6,552 nucleotides of DNA from Candidatus Gorgonimonas leptogorgiae (GTDB lineage Bacteria > Pseudomonadota > Gammaproteobacteria > Pseudomonadales > Endozoicomonadaceae), in NCBI GenBank assembly GCA_929200515.1, contig CAKNAD010000164.1, forward strand, positions 1 to 6,552. Reading direction: 5' to 3'. The number at the start of each line of letters is the position of its first letter. Within the stretch, counting starts at the first letter, position 1. Below, piece by piece: positions 1 to 6,508 of the stretch. Under the pieces are notes generated by a model. The model searched no databases. It worked only from the letters and a program-made list of their open reading frames with translations, and was not told the origin of the DNA. The position numbers and the translations under genes are program-made.

Positions 1-41
1 GGCAGTATTTTGCCTCGAATTAAACCATTTTACTTAGCCCT

Positions 42-63
42 GAAACCTAGCATTTCTAGTTTT
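42..63. repeat. imperfect palindrome in a G+C-richer 5' segment
   Basis: The arms AAACCTAG (43-50) and CTAGTTTT (56-63) pair at 7 of 8 positions around the 5-base loop CATTT. The surrounding 80 bases are about 40% G+C (32 of 80), clearly above the rest of the window. A second small inverted repeat, GGCA/TGCC, lies at 1-14. A near-repeat, TTTTGCCTCGA at 8-18 and TTTTGCCACGA at 60-70, brackets the segment. It may be the edge of an intergenic palindromic element or the end of an insertion sequence that lies outside the window. I do not recognise a specific family. Confidence 0.4.
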
Positions 64-90
64 GCCACGAGTCCATACTTTAAAAAAAAT

Positions 91-128
91 AATATGATTA
101 CTTATAATGAATATGATTACTTATAATG
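91..128. repeat. 19-bp perfect tandem duplication over a gene start
   Basis: The unit AATATGATTACTTATAATG occurs at 91-109 and again, directly adjacent, at 110-128. Each copy carries the same ATG-ATT-ACT-TAT-AAT string. Because 19 is not a multiple of three, the two copies are in different reading frames. The second copy's ATG (113) is in frame with the RING protein. The first copy's ATG (94) opens a 10-codon frame that ends at TAA 124-126, overlapping the real start. The duplication also creates the ATG at 107 across the junction, two codons upstream of ATG 113. Confidence 0.95.
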
Positions 129-880
129 ATAGTTGCGAATATATTACAACATTAAAAAATGGAACTGCTAGCTGTGGACATGAAGTTAGTTTATTTCATA
201 ATAAAGAAAACCAGTATCAATTAAAATTTTTATTAAATCAATTAGAAAATGATTGTGCTATCTGTTTATTACCTATTACATTAGCAGATAGAAAAATTGC
301 CATTATAAATAATTGTCGCCATGTTTTTCATTATGATGCCTGCTTATGGGTTTACTTATTAACACAAGATGATTACTACTATTGTTGTCTCTGCCGGCAA
401 GAAATATTAACAATTGATATTTATAATTCTATAACTGATTTTATAGTCAATGAATGTGATCTATGTAATCAAGCATCATGCTTGAATAATGAACATAAAA
501 ACAAACTCTATATTAGACAAACACCAATACAAGAACTACAATTATCTAGAATAATTGACAGACAAAATATAATATTAATAGATTTAGAAGCCACTTTTCT
601 TCCAATAACCAAGTATAAAAACAATATGGATGAACTTAAAAAGTTAGTATTTTCTCGTCTAGAAAGTATTTTAGAAGCTAACAAGCTAGGTGATATGGAA
701 ACTAAAATACATAAATTAAGCCCAGATATTAGAAATGATCCAATACTTGCCTTTGATAGACAAGATAGAAAAAAACGCTTTGTTGCAGTGGGTGATGCTT
801 TATATCAAGCAGTGTATTATTATGATGCTAGTTATTTAGAGAGAGCACGGATGCTCATAACACATTACCTTGGTTTTTGA
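107..880 (+). CDS. RING-H2-like zinc-finger protein, candidate host-directed E3 ubiquitin ligase
   Basis: This is a 257-residue protein, not matched to a named family. Residues 50-100 read as a RING finger: C50-x2-C53, C70-x-H72-x2-H75, C79, then C93-x2-C96. Ile52 sits where RING domains contact the E2 enzyme, and Arg97, directly after the last zinc cysteine, is at the 'linchpin' position of active E3 ligases. RING proteins of this type bring a ubiquitin-loaded E2 to a substrate. Bacteria lack ubiquitin, so I infer action inside a eukaryotic host. H75 and C79 are three residues apart instead of the usual two. A further cluster, C117-x2-C120-x4-C125-x4-H130, and C10, C23 and H25 could bind more zinc. 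Residues about 140-257 look largely helical and may choose the substrate or target. No signal peptide or membrane segment is visible. The start is ATG 107 or ATG 113; neither has a clear ribosome-binding site. It converges with the barrel gene, 90 bp away. Confidence 0.85.
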   Translation: MNMITYNDSCEYITTLKNGTASCGHEVSLFHNKENQYQLKFLLNQLENDCAICLLPITLADRKIAIINNCRHVFHYDACLWVYLLTQDDYYYCCLCRQEILTIDIYNSITDFIVNECDLCNQASCLNNEHKNKLYIRQTPIQELQLSRIIDRQNIILIDLEATFLPITKYKNNMDELKKLVFSRLESILEANKLGDMETKIHKLSPDIRNDPILAFDRQDRKKRFVAVGDALYQAVYYYDASYLERARMLITHYLGF

Positions 881-917
881 TAACTGATTTTTGAATTTTA
901 AAAATATATACAGTTAT
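880..917. terminator. possible AT-rich hairpin between convergent genes
   Basis: ATAACTG (880-886) pairs with CAGTTAT (911-917). Inside it, ATTTTT (887-892) pairs with AAAAAT (900-905), around the loop GAATTTT with a 5-base bulge. It starts on the last base of the RING gene's stop codon, in the 90-bp gap between convergent genes, where a terminator is expected. It has few G:C pairs and no clean T-tract after it, so termination is uncertain. I see nothing better in this gap. Confidence 0.3.
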
Positions 918-970
918 ACACTATACGAAATTATCATGGATTTACCGAGTAACAAAAATAATAGCTCAAT

Positions 971-1744
971 TTAAATCTTTAAACCAAATTTTACTGCTAA
1001 AGTTTCCTTGTATGTACCAGATACAGATTTATCGCTATAACCATAACTGACTTTATAGATGAAATTATCAAAGTCACAGGATATATTAGCAGATACACAA
1101 GAATTATAGCCTGTGTCTGATATTAAATTTGTATTATAACTAGCAACAATTTCAGGATTTAATCGAATATTAGTATTTTTTATATAAAAATTAGCACCCA
1201 TGACCATTTCTGATCCAGCAAATAATTTAGATGAATGAATTTTACTTTTATTAGGAGACTGTGAAATTTGTTCAGATACGCCTTCTGCGGTAAGACAAAG
1301 TTTAGGTTGTATATAAAAGTTAGAAAATATTGTAAATTCTGTTCCTAGCTTAGCAACAGCATTTGCTTTGTTTTGTTGATCACAATATAAAAAATTAACC
1401 TCTGTTTGTGTGAAATAATTATTATTGTGAATGTCTAAAGCGAAATTTAACGCAGTTTTTTTACTTTCAAAAATATAATCTTCTCTATAAAAAGCTAATA
1501 ATCTGCCATATTCGGCTGTTAATTTCATTTTATCGGTAACAAAGCTTTCAAAGCCCATTTTTAAAAACAGTGATGCATCTTTGTTTTTTATAGGCTGATA
1601 CTCAAAATCTGTATATATATTAGGTTTAAAATTTTGATTAGTATTACAAAAAGCTACTGATGTAGTGGCTATATTAATAATAAATAGTACAAAGGGTAAG
1701 ATAAAATTTATTTTAAAACTATTAAATAATCTGCAAATAGTCAT
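971..1744 (-). CDS. exported stand-alone outer-membrane beta-barrel protein, autotransporter-barrel-like
   Basis: This is a 257-residue protein of unrecognised family. Residues 1-32 form a Sec signal peptide: basic start, then a long hydrophobic run about 14-31. Cleavage is plausible after Ser-Val-Ala31 (or after Cys33). The residue before Cys33 is Phe, so a lipoprotein site is unlikely. The mature part (about 225 residues) alternates polar and hydrophobic residues in short strands with hydrophilic loops. It ends with Leu, Val, Phe, Leu, Ile at every second position, the pattern read by the BAM complex, though the last residue is Ile instead of Phe. Residues 145-257 match the last 118 residues of the downstream autotransporter in layout: Ile-x-Pro-x-Leu-x-Leu at the start, a Gly-Tyr loop in the middle, an aromatic strand and similar length. 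No passenger is present. It could be a porin-like or adhesive surface protein, or a passenger-less autotransporter relative. The start is supported by GGAT (1750-1753 on the minus strand) upstream of the ATG and by a good promoter. Confidence 0.85.
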   Translation of the reverse strand: MTICRLFNSFKINFILPFVLFIINIATTSVAFCNTNQNFKPNIYTDFEYQPIKNKDASLFLKMGFESFVTDKMKLTAEYGRLLAFYREDYIFESKKTALNFALDIHNNNYFTQTEVNFLYCDQQNKANAVAKLGTEFTIFSNFYIQPKLCLTAEGVSEQISQSPNKSKIHSSKLFAGSEMVMGANFYIKNTNIRLNPEIVASYNTNLISDTGYNSCVSANISCDFDNFIYKVSYGYSDKSVSGTYKETLAVKFGLKI

Positions 1745-1783
1745 AGTACATCCGTGTAAATAGGTGATTTATTAAGTTAATGA

Positions 1784-1812
1784 ATGATAGCATATCAGTA
1801 TTAATTTACCAA
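1784..1812 (-). promoter_or_regulatory. sigma-70-type promoter of the stand-alone barrel gene
   Basis: Read on the minus strand, TTGGTA (1812-1807) is followed by a 17-base spacer and TATCAT (1789-1784). The spacer ends in TGC, giving an extended -10 element. TATCAT matches the consensus at 5 of 6 bases and TTGGTA at 4 of 6. Transcription would begin near 1777, leaving a leader of about 33 bases before the ATG at 1744. Confidence 0.6.
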
Positions 1813-1865
1813 TATACTTTAGCAGATATTTTTTCGTATGTTAGGTAAGATAAATAACTTTCAAC

Positions 1866-1893
1866 TAATAGTTAATAGTTAACTTATATTAAC
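1866..1893. promoter_or_regulatory. palindromic TTAAC cluster, possible operator
   Basis: Two tandem TAATAGT copies (1866-1872 and 1873-1879) run into GTTAATAGTTAAC (1871-1883), a perfect 13-base palindrome with centre A1877 in TAG. A further TTAAC at 1889-1893 pairs with GTTAA at 1878-1882. The cluster is about 100 bases before the autotransporter start and within the divergent intergenic region. Dyads of this kind are typical binding sites for dimeric regulators, but AT-rich DNA produces such motifs by chance, so the assignment is tentative. Confidence 0.35.
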
Positions 1894-1909
1894 GATTATA
1901 TAGTATAAA
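1879..1909 (+). promoter_or_regulatory. weak candidate promoter of the autotransporter gene
   Basis: TTAACT (1879-1884, 4 of 6 to the -35 consensus) is followed after 19 bases by TATAAA (1904-1909, 5 of 6 to the -10 consensus). The spacer is longer than ideal and other AT-rich hexamers nearby (for example TATTAT at 1920-1925) could serve instead. If correct, the -35 overlaps the TTAAC palindrome, which would allow repression there, and the leader would be about 75-80 bases. Confidence 0.25.
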
Positions 1910-1993
1910 TTTATTAAAATATTATTAGTCTAGAAGGTGTATGCTTCAGCTAATTTTATAGAGTAATCCTATTTACACTATATTGAAGAACAT

Positions 1994-4900
1994 ATGAATA
2001 AATTAAAATGGATTTTATTGATAGTATTTTGGTTTCATACTATTATTATGGCTCAGGCTGTAACAGCAGAAGAAAAAAATGAAGTAACTAAAAATAAAAC
2101 TAATACTAAGTTTAAATTATTAGATTATGAAGTAGATGAGACAAAAAAAACAACTACAGCAACCGTTGAAGTTTCAGACACTAATAAGGACGTGACTTTA
2201 AATTTTATTAATACAGAAGCTAATCAAGAAGATGAAATTCCTGATAACACTATTCAGATACCAAGTGACTTTCATTTTGTATTAGAAGATAAAGATTCAG
2301 CTCCTATTGGAGTAATAGAATCTAGCTCATCAAAAAATCCTGCGTTACTGATTAATCTATTTAAATATAATGATTCTACAAGAGATATTATTATTAAGCC
2401 TAAAATACAAAGCAATGGAACTGGTCTTAAAGTTAATCCTTCTAAGGATATAGCTGTTACAGACAAAGTTTTTCAATATAATATAACCGTGGATTCTACT
2501 ACCGTAGAGCCTATTCCCGAAGATTCTACTACCGTAGTTCCTGAAAGTACCGCAGTTGATCTTAATGCCAAAGTTACTAATCTTAAAATTAATGATAGCA
2601 AAGTAAATTCCAAACAAGCAGGAATTGCTTTAAATGCTGATAGTGATCTAGAGAATCAGACTAACTTTATTAGTAATAGTATTATAGTAGGAAACCCAGC
2701 TATTAGTGTAAACGGTGATAATTACAAATTAGACTTGTTGCTAAGCTCGCAAGTAAAATCAAACTCTGAAACAGAATCAGCAATTGAGATAAAAGCAAAT
2801 AATACCTACTTAGTTAATAACTTAGGTGCTAGCATTTCGGCTACAGAAACAGCTATATTGATTGACGAAAATGCAACTGGAAATAATATTTATAATTATG
2901 GCTCTATTGAAGGGCGTAATCCGCTGATAGTTAGAGGAAAAAATAATAAAATCACTTGTATTAAAACAAATAATGAACAACAAAGCAGTAGTAAAAAAGC
3001 TATTAATGCAATAAAAACTAATGAAACGACAGATGAACAAGGAATAATAGTATATGGTGAATTAACTATTAACAATGACTCTAGCGACATTATAACTGAT
3101 TTTCATGCATTGGAAGGTAGTAATTTAATGATAAACAACAGTTCAGGAACTATCCAAAGTGATGTGATTAACATACAGGATAGCGCTACTGTTATTATAG
3201 AAAATGGTGGTAATCTATATACCAATATAACAACATCTACAAATTCTTCAAATGTAAAAATTTTCAATAATAAAACCCAAGATTCAAAAATATATGCTGA
3301 TGAGAATAAAAATCCTGCAAAACTTATTTTTACAGGTGATACGGCAATAAGAAATCAAGGTGATATTTATTGCAATACTAGTAGTAGCAAACAGTTAAAT
3401 ATTGAAAACACATTAGATGCTAATATTAGATTCATAAAAAATACGGATACAGAAGCATTTGTTTCTACAGGGAATCTTAATATAAACAATCACGGGCTGA
3501 TGACAGGTGATATGATTATTAAAACTAATAACACCGATCAGCAAAATATAACACTTTTTAACGATAATCTTATTGTTAGTAATTTTGATTTCGAGCAACC
3601 ATCAGAAAGCTCAACTGAAAAATTTGTTGATTTTTCTAATGAATCTCATAGCAAACTAGCTTTAGTTATTGGCGATATAAAAACTATAGGTTTTCCCATA
3701 TCTTTAAAAAATAATGGTGGTTTGTTTCTTGCAAAAACCATAGGTAATCAGGCATATAAAAGTGGTATTAGTATATTTAATGAAGAACATGGCTATTGGG
3801 GGGTAATAAAATCTGAGAAAATATTTGCTAATGATATTCATAACAAAGACTCTGGATATATAATTGCTAATGATATTTCTTTTAGTACGCTAATTAATGC
3901 AAGTAACAGTATATTACATGCGGGAACTATGACATTATGTAAAAAAACAGCTGGCTCAATAAAGGCACAAATAGCAAACTCCTCTTTTATATTTGCTAAT
4001 AAAATAACAGCAGAAGGTGAATATGGTATAATTACAAATGAATATAATAAAAATCTAGGAAAAATAGTAACATCAAAAATAACAAATATTCAGTTAAACA
4101 ACCCTCCAAATGCTTTTGTTTTTGTGGCTGATGATTTGGAATTAGTTGATACTTGTGAAACTCATCCAACTAAAAGTCAAATAGCATTAACTAAAAATAG
4201 TGGTAATTTAATAGCTGACAATATAATTTTAAAACACAGCATAATTAATGAAGGTAGCATAATTGCTAGTACCATTACTAGTGAAAAACAATTCGATAAA
4301 GACCTTGTATCTCTAAAAAATAACTATGAAGTTTTATGTAATACAGTTAAAAACATCTCAATATTAAATGAAGGTATAATTACAATAACAGCTATAAATA
4401 AAAGCAATAAAGTAGATCATAATTTTACTAGTAATAAAGTGATTAACAAGTTGATAGTTGACAATAAATTAGACATTAATGCTGATGATACAACTGGTCA
4501 TTCTGACGATGATAAAAGCTTACAAGTAACTATCGATGCAATAAATAAAGAGGTTATAAATTTACAAGAATTAGAAATACTAGAAGCTACCGAGACACAA
4601 CTAAACACTATTACAACAAAAAATTTAGCTTCAATAAAAGCTATAAGTGATTATTTTAATATTTCAGGCACTCCGCAGTTTGCTGGAAATGTTTGTATAA
4701 ACCTAACTCAAGGTGCTAAATTAATACTAGATAATAACATTGGTGTGGTAAACAATGCTAAATTATACATTAGACAACTAAATAATAAATCTGGCGCTTC
4801 TAAATATATTCCTATAGCTAAAGATGCTATCAGCGGAAAACTTATTAATAAAAATGAATTACATTTAATGGCTGGTAGTTATTTAGATAATTATGAAGAT

Positions 4901-6364
4901 AAACCAGGAAGTAAATTAATTATTGAGGTTAATGAAGCTTTAACTAATTTTGCCAAAGATAAAAATAAAGCTTTAGTAAATGTAAAACAACCTACAAATT
5001 TAAATCGAGATGCACGAATTATTTTAAACGTTGATAAAACCAAGCAAAACAATTTACCAAAAAATTTAGAAATAAAAGTGTTAACCTCACAACAAATAAC
5101 CTATAATAAAGACGAACCTATTCCTAAAACACATATAACAATAAAAGAATCAGATAAAGAAAAAAACTTTTTACATATATCTAAGGCTACAATTGAATTA
5201 ACAGAAGATTATAAGAGAGTATTTTCGCCATCAGATCCAGAAAATAATAAAGTAAATACCAATACTGACTTAACGGAAAATATGCAATCAACAGATGCCA
5301 TAGCATATAGCCCTGATCAGACTCCATCAGAAGAATCTAGTTCTGATCAAGTTACATTAGAAGCAGATAGTTCTGTTCAGACTCCAGAAAGTGCAAGCCT
5401 TATAGTTAATGTAGGAGATTTTAATGACGAGGATGGTAGCGAGGATAATGACAAAGATAATGGCAATGACAATAATGATAACAACAGCACTGATGATAGC
5501 AAAAAACACAAAACATCTGTATTAGAAACAGTCACCCACAAACAAATACAAAGATTGATTTCAGCTTATTTATATAAAAACAATTGTAATTTTTGTTGCT
5601 CCGATAACCAAAGCTGTTTAACAAGTAACAGTAATTCTATTTGGGCAAAATATCTTGTTTCAAATTTAACTCAGCTACCTAAAAATAATAATAGTCAATT
5701 AGATGCTAAGCTTCAAGCTTTAGTTGTAGGAATAGATTACAAACAAGATAGTTCAACTATAGGCTTTGCTACTGCTATAGCCAATGCAGATAGTACAATA
5801 GATAAGCAACAGCAATATGATTCTAGTTTCAATGAATATATGTTGTATTTTAATTATAAAAAATCTGAATATTTTATCAATGCACTATATAGTTATGCTA
5901 CTGGTAAGCATCAATTACAAGATAGTTTAGATACCAACAAGTATAATTCTTATAATAATAGTTTTCATTTAATTGCTGGTAATTGCTTATATAACTATGG
6001 CTTACAGATAAGTCCTAATCTTAGTCTTAAATTTAGTAATATAATCAAAAAACAGCATGAGATAATAACCAATAACCAAACGCTTGTTGTAGATTCTGCT
6101 GGATATTTTTACATAGAAGCAGGAATCGGTGCAGCAATAGAAAAAGCATGGTGCTATAAAAATATTATTACTAAATTATATGGTCGCTTTATGGCATACC
6201 ATGATATTAAGAATAGCTCAGGCTACAAAGCTCATAGTCGCGAACTTGATTTAGCTATAGATGTTAATTATCAACGATTCTCAGTAAATTTAGAGTATAT
6301 CTATCAATGGGAGCATAAATTTAAAGCAAATAGTATTGTGGCTACAGTACAATATGCTTTCTAA
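1994..6364 (+). CDS. large type V (classical) autotransporter, surface-exposed beta-solenoid passenger
   Basis: This 1456-residue protein has a complete autotransporter layout. Residues 1-25 are a Sec signal peptide (Lys-rich start, hydrophobic 6-20, cleavage after Ala-Gln-Ala or Val-Thr-Ala). Residues about 35-165 form a beta-rich N-terminal domain. A linker of two 10-residue repeats lies at 167-186. Residues about 190-1080 are a long passenger with Asn-x-Gly-x-Ile-type turns and regular short strands, as in beta-solenoid adhesins; 602-762 repeat an Ile-Ile-Ala-Asp/Asn-x-Ile coil motif. Residues 1106-1135 are a Ser/Thr/Pro linker and 1142-1169 an Asp/Asn-rich acidic stretch. A short helix (about 1175-1195), a cluster of four Cys (1198-1208) and the translocator barrel follow, the barrel beginning at Trp1217 (Trp-Ala-Lys-Tyr) and ending Tyr-Ala-Phe1456. 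Phe, Tyr, Val, Ala and Ile at alternating terminal positions form a standard BAM signal. Such proteins cross the inner membrane by Sec and display the passenger outside, usually for host adhesion. The passenger itself is unrecognised, and no catalytic motif was seen. GAAGAA (1985-1990) is a weak ribosome-binding site. The gene is divergent from the stand-alone barrel gene. Confidence 0.93.
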   Translation: MNKLKWILLIVFWFHTIIMAQAVTAEEKNEVTKNKTNTKFKLLDYEVDETKKTTTATVEVSDTNKDVTLNFINTEANQEDEIPDNTIQIPSDFHFVLEDKDSAPIGVIESSSSKNPALLINLFKYNDSTRDIIIKPKIQSNGTGLKVNPSKDIAVTDKVFQYNITVDSTTVEPIPEDSTTVVPESTAVDLNAKVTNLKINDSKVNSKQAGIALNADSDLENQTNFISNSIIVGNPAISVNGDNYKLDLLLSSQVKSNSETESAIEIKANNTYLVNNLGASISATETAILIDENATGNNIYNYGSIEGRNPLIVRGKNNKITCIKTNNEQQSSSKKAINAIKTNETTDEQGIIVYGELTINNDSSDIITDFHALEGSNLMINNSSGTIQSDVINIQDSATVIIENGGNLYTNITTSTNSSNVKIFNNKTQDSKIYADENKNPAKLIFTGDTAIRNQGDIYCNTSSSKQLNIENTLDANIRFIKNTDTEAFVSTGNLNINNHGLMTGDMIIKTNNTDQQNITLFNDNLIVSNFDFEQPSESSTEKFVDFSNESHSKLALVIGDIKTIGFPISLKNNGGLFLAKTIGNQAYKSGISIFNEEHGYWGVIKSEKIFANDIHNKDSGYIIANDISFSTLINASNSILHAGTMTLCKKTAGSIKAQIANSSFIFANKITAEGEYGIITNEYNKNLGKIVTSKITNIQLNNPPNAFVFVADDLELVDTCETHPTKSQIALTKNSGNLIADNIILKHSIINEGSIIASTITSEKQFDKDLVSLKNNYEVLCNTVKNISILNEGIITITAINKSNKVDHNFTSNKVINKLIVDNKLDINADDTTGHSDDDKSLQVTIDAINKEVINLQELEILEATETQLNTITTKNLASIKAISDYFNISGTPQFAGNVCINLTQGAKLILDNNIGVVNNAKLYIRQLNNKSGASKYIPIAKDAISGKLINKNELHLMAGSYLDNYEDKPGSKLIIEVNEALTNFAKDKNKALVNVKQPTNLNRDARIILNVDKTKQNNLPKNLEIKVLTSQQITYNKDEPIPKTHITIKESDKEKNFLHISKATIELTEDYKRVFSPSDPENNKVNTNTDLTENMQSTDAIAYSPDQTPSEESSSDQVTLEADSSVQTPESASLIVNVGDFNDEDGSEDNDKDNGNDNNDNNSTDDSKKHKTSVLETVTHKQIQRLISAYLYKNNCNFCCSDNQSCLTSNSNSIWAKYLVSNLTQLPKNNNSQLDAKLQALVVGIDYKQDSSTIGFATAIANADSTIDKQQQYDSSFNEYMLYFNYKKSEYFINALYSYATGKHQLQDSLDTNKYNSYNNSFHLIAGNCLYNYGLQISPNLSLKFSNIIKKQHEIITNNQTLVVDSAGYFYIEAGIGAAIEKAWCYKNIITKLYGRFMAYHDIKNSSGYKAHSRELDLAIDVNYQRFSVNLEYIYQWEHKFKANSIVATVQYAF
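2492..2551 (+). repeat. two 30-bp coding repeats, N-terminal linker
   Basis: GATTCTACTACCGTAG is identical at 2492-2507 and 2522-2537, so the period is 30 bp. The encoded units are DSTTVEPIPE (residues 167-176) and DSTTVVPEST (177-186). The Pro/Thr-rich composition suggests a flexible stalk between the N-terminal domain and the solenoid. Confidence 0.85.
5315..5398 (+). repeat. degenerate 30-bp coding repeats, C-terminal linker
   Basis: Three units with a 10-residue period: DQTPSEESSS (1108-1117), DQVTLEADSS (1118-1127) and the partial VQTPESAS (1128-1135). The DNA copies start at 5315, 5345 and 5375. They precede an Asp/Asn-rich stretch (1142-1169) and the translocator. The composition (Ser, Thr, Pro, Glu, Asp) fits an extended linker between passenger and barrel. 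Confidence 0.7.
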
Positions 6365-6440
6365 ATAGTTAGCACTTATAAAGTTATGTTATGCATGAAA
6401 ATATACATCTTTTGCTTGAGAAAAGGGGAGGTAAAGTGTT

Positions 6441-6465
6441 GGTAGTGTTCACAAATCTGTGTCAT
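6441..6465. repeat. 25-bp direct repeat, copy 1 (possible IS end)
   Basis: This copy starts GGTAGTGTTCACAAATC and ends TGTGTCAT; it is identical to the copy at 6500-6524. The reverse complement begins ATGACACAGATTTGTGAACA. The form resembles the terminal repeats of IS256-type insertion sequences as I remember them, which I could not check. No transposase gene is in the window. The core CACAAATCTGTG contains a CACA/TGTG inverted pair. Confidence 0.6.
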
Positions 6466-6484
6466 TAATAAACTTATATGTTTT

Positions 6485-6508
6485 AACACCACACACGTGG
6501 GTAGTGTT
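6485..6508. repeat. small inverted repeat at the junction before copy 2
   Basis: AACAC (6485-6489) pairs with GTGTT (6504-6508), and CAC with GTG inside it. The right arm lies inside the 25-bp repeat and the left arm outside, so this hairpin may be accidental. Confidence 0.3.

Noticed and set aside
1..126. An open frame from the left edge to TAA 124-126 in frame 1 (could be the end of an upstream gene).
   Set aside because: It is only 41 codons, has a non-gene-like composition rich in repeats, and its last ten codons lie in the 19-bp duplication. I cannot tell it from chance without the upstream sequence.
971..1744. Lipoprotein reading of the stand-alone barrel because of Cys33 near the signal-peptide cleavage site.
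   Set aside because: The residue before the Cys is Phe, which does not fit a lipobox; a normal Sec signal and a C-terminal barrel pattern explain it better.
1933..1988. Alternative leader pairings: GAAG (1933-1936) with CTTC (1944-1947), or CTTCA (1944-1948) with TGAAG (1984-1988) covering the ribosome-binding site.
   Set aside because: Only 4-5 base pairs each, easily due to chance; no recognisable riboswitch or thermometer structure.
2272..3598. Several short antisense frames (61-86 residues) inside the autotransporter gene.
   Set aside because: They lie fully within a strong long coding region, lack ribosome-binding sites and have the Ile/Phe/Asn-rich composition expected from reading AT-rich coding DNA backwards.
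5417..5500. Calcium-binding RTX-like repeats in the Asp/Asn/Gly-rich stretch (residues 1142-1169).
   Set aside because: There is no regular GGxGxDxxx nonapeptide; it is a low-complexity acidic linker.
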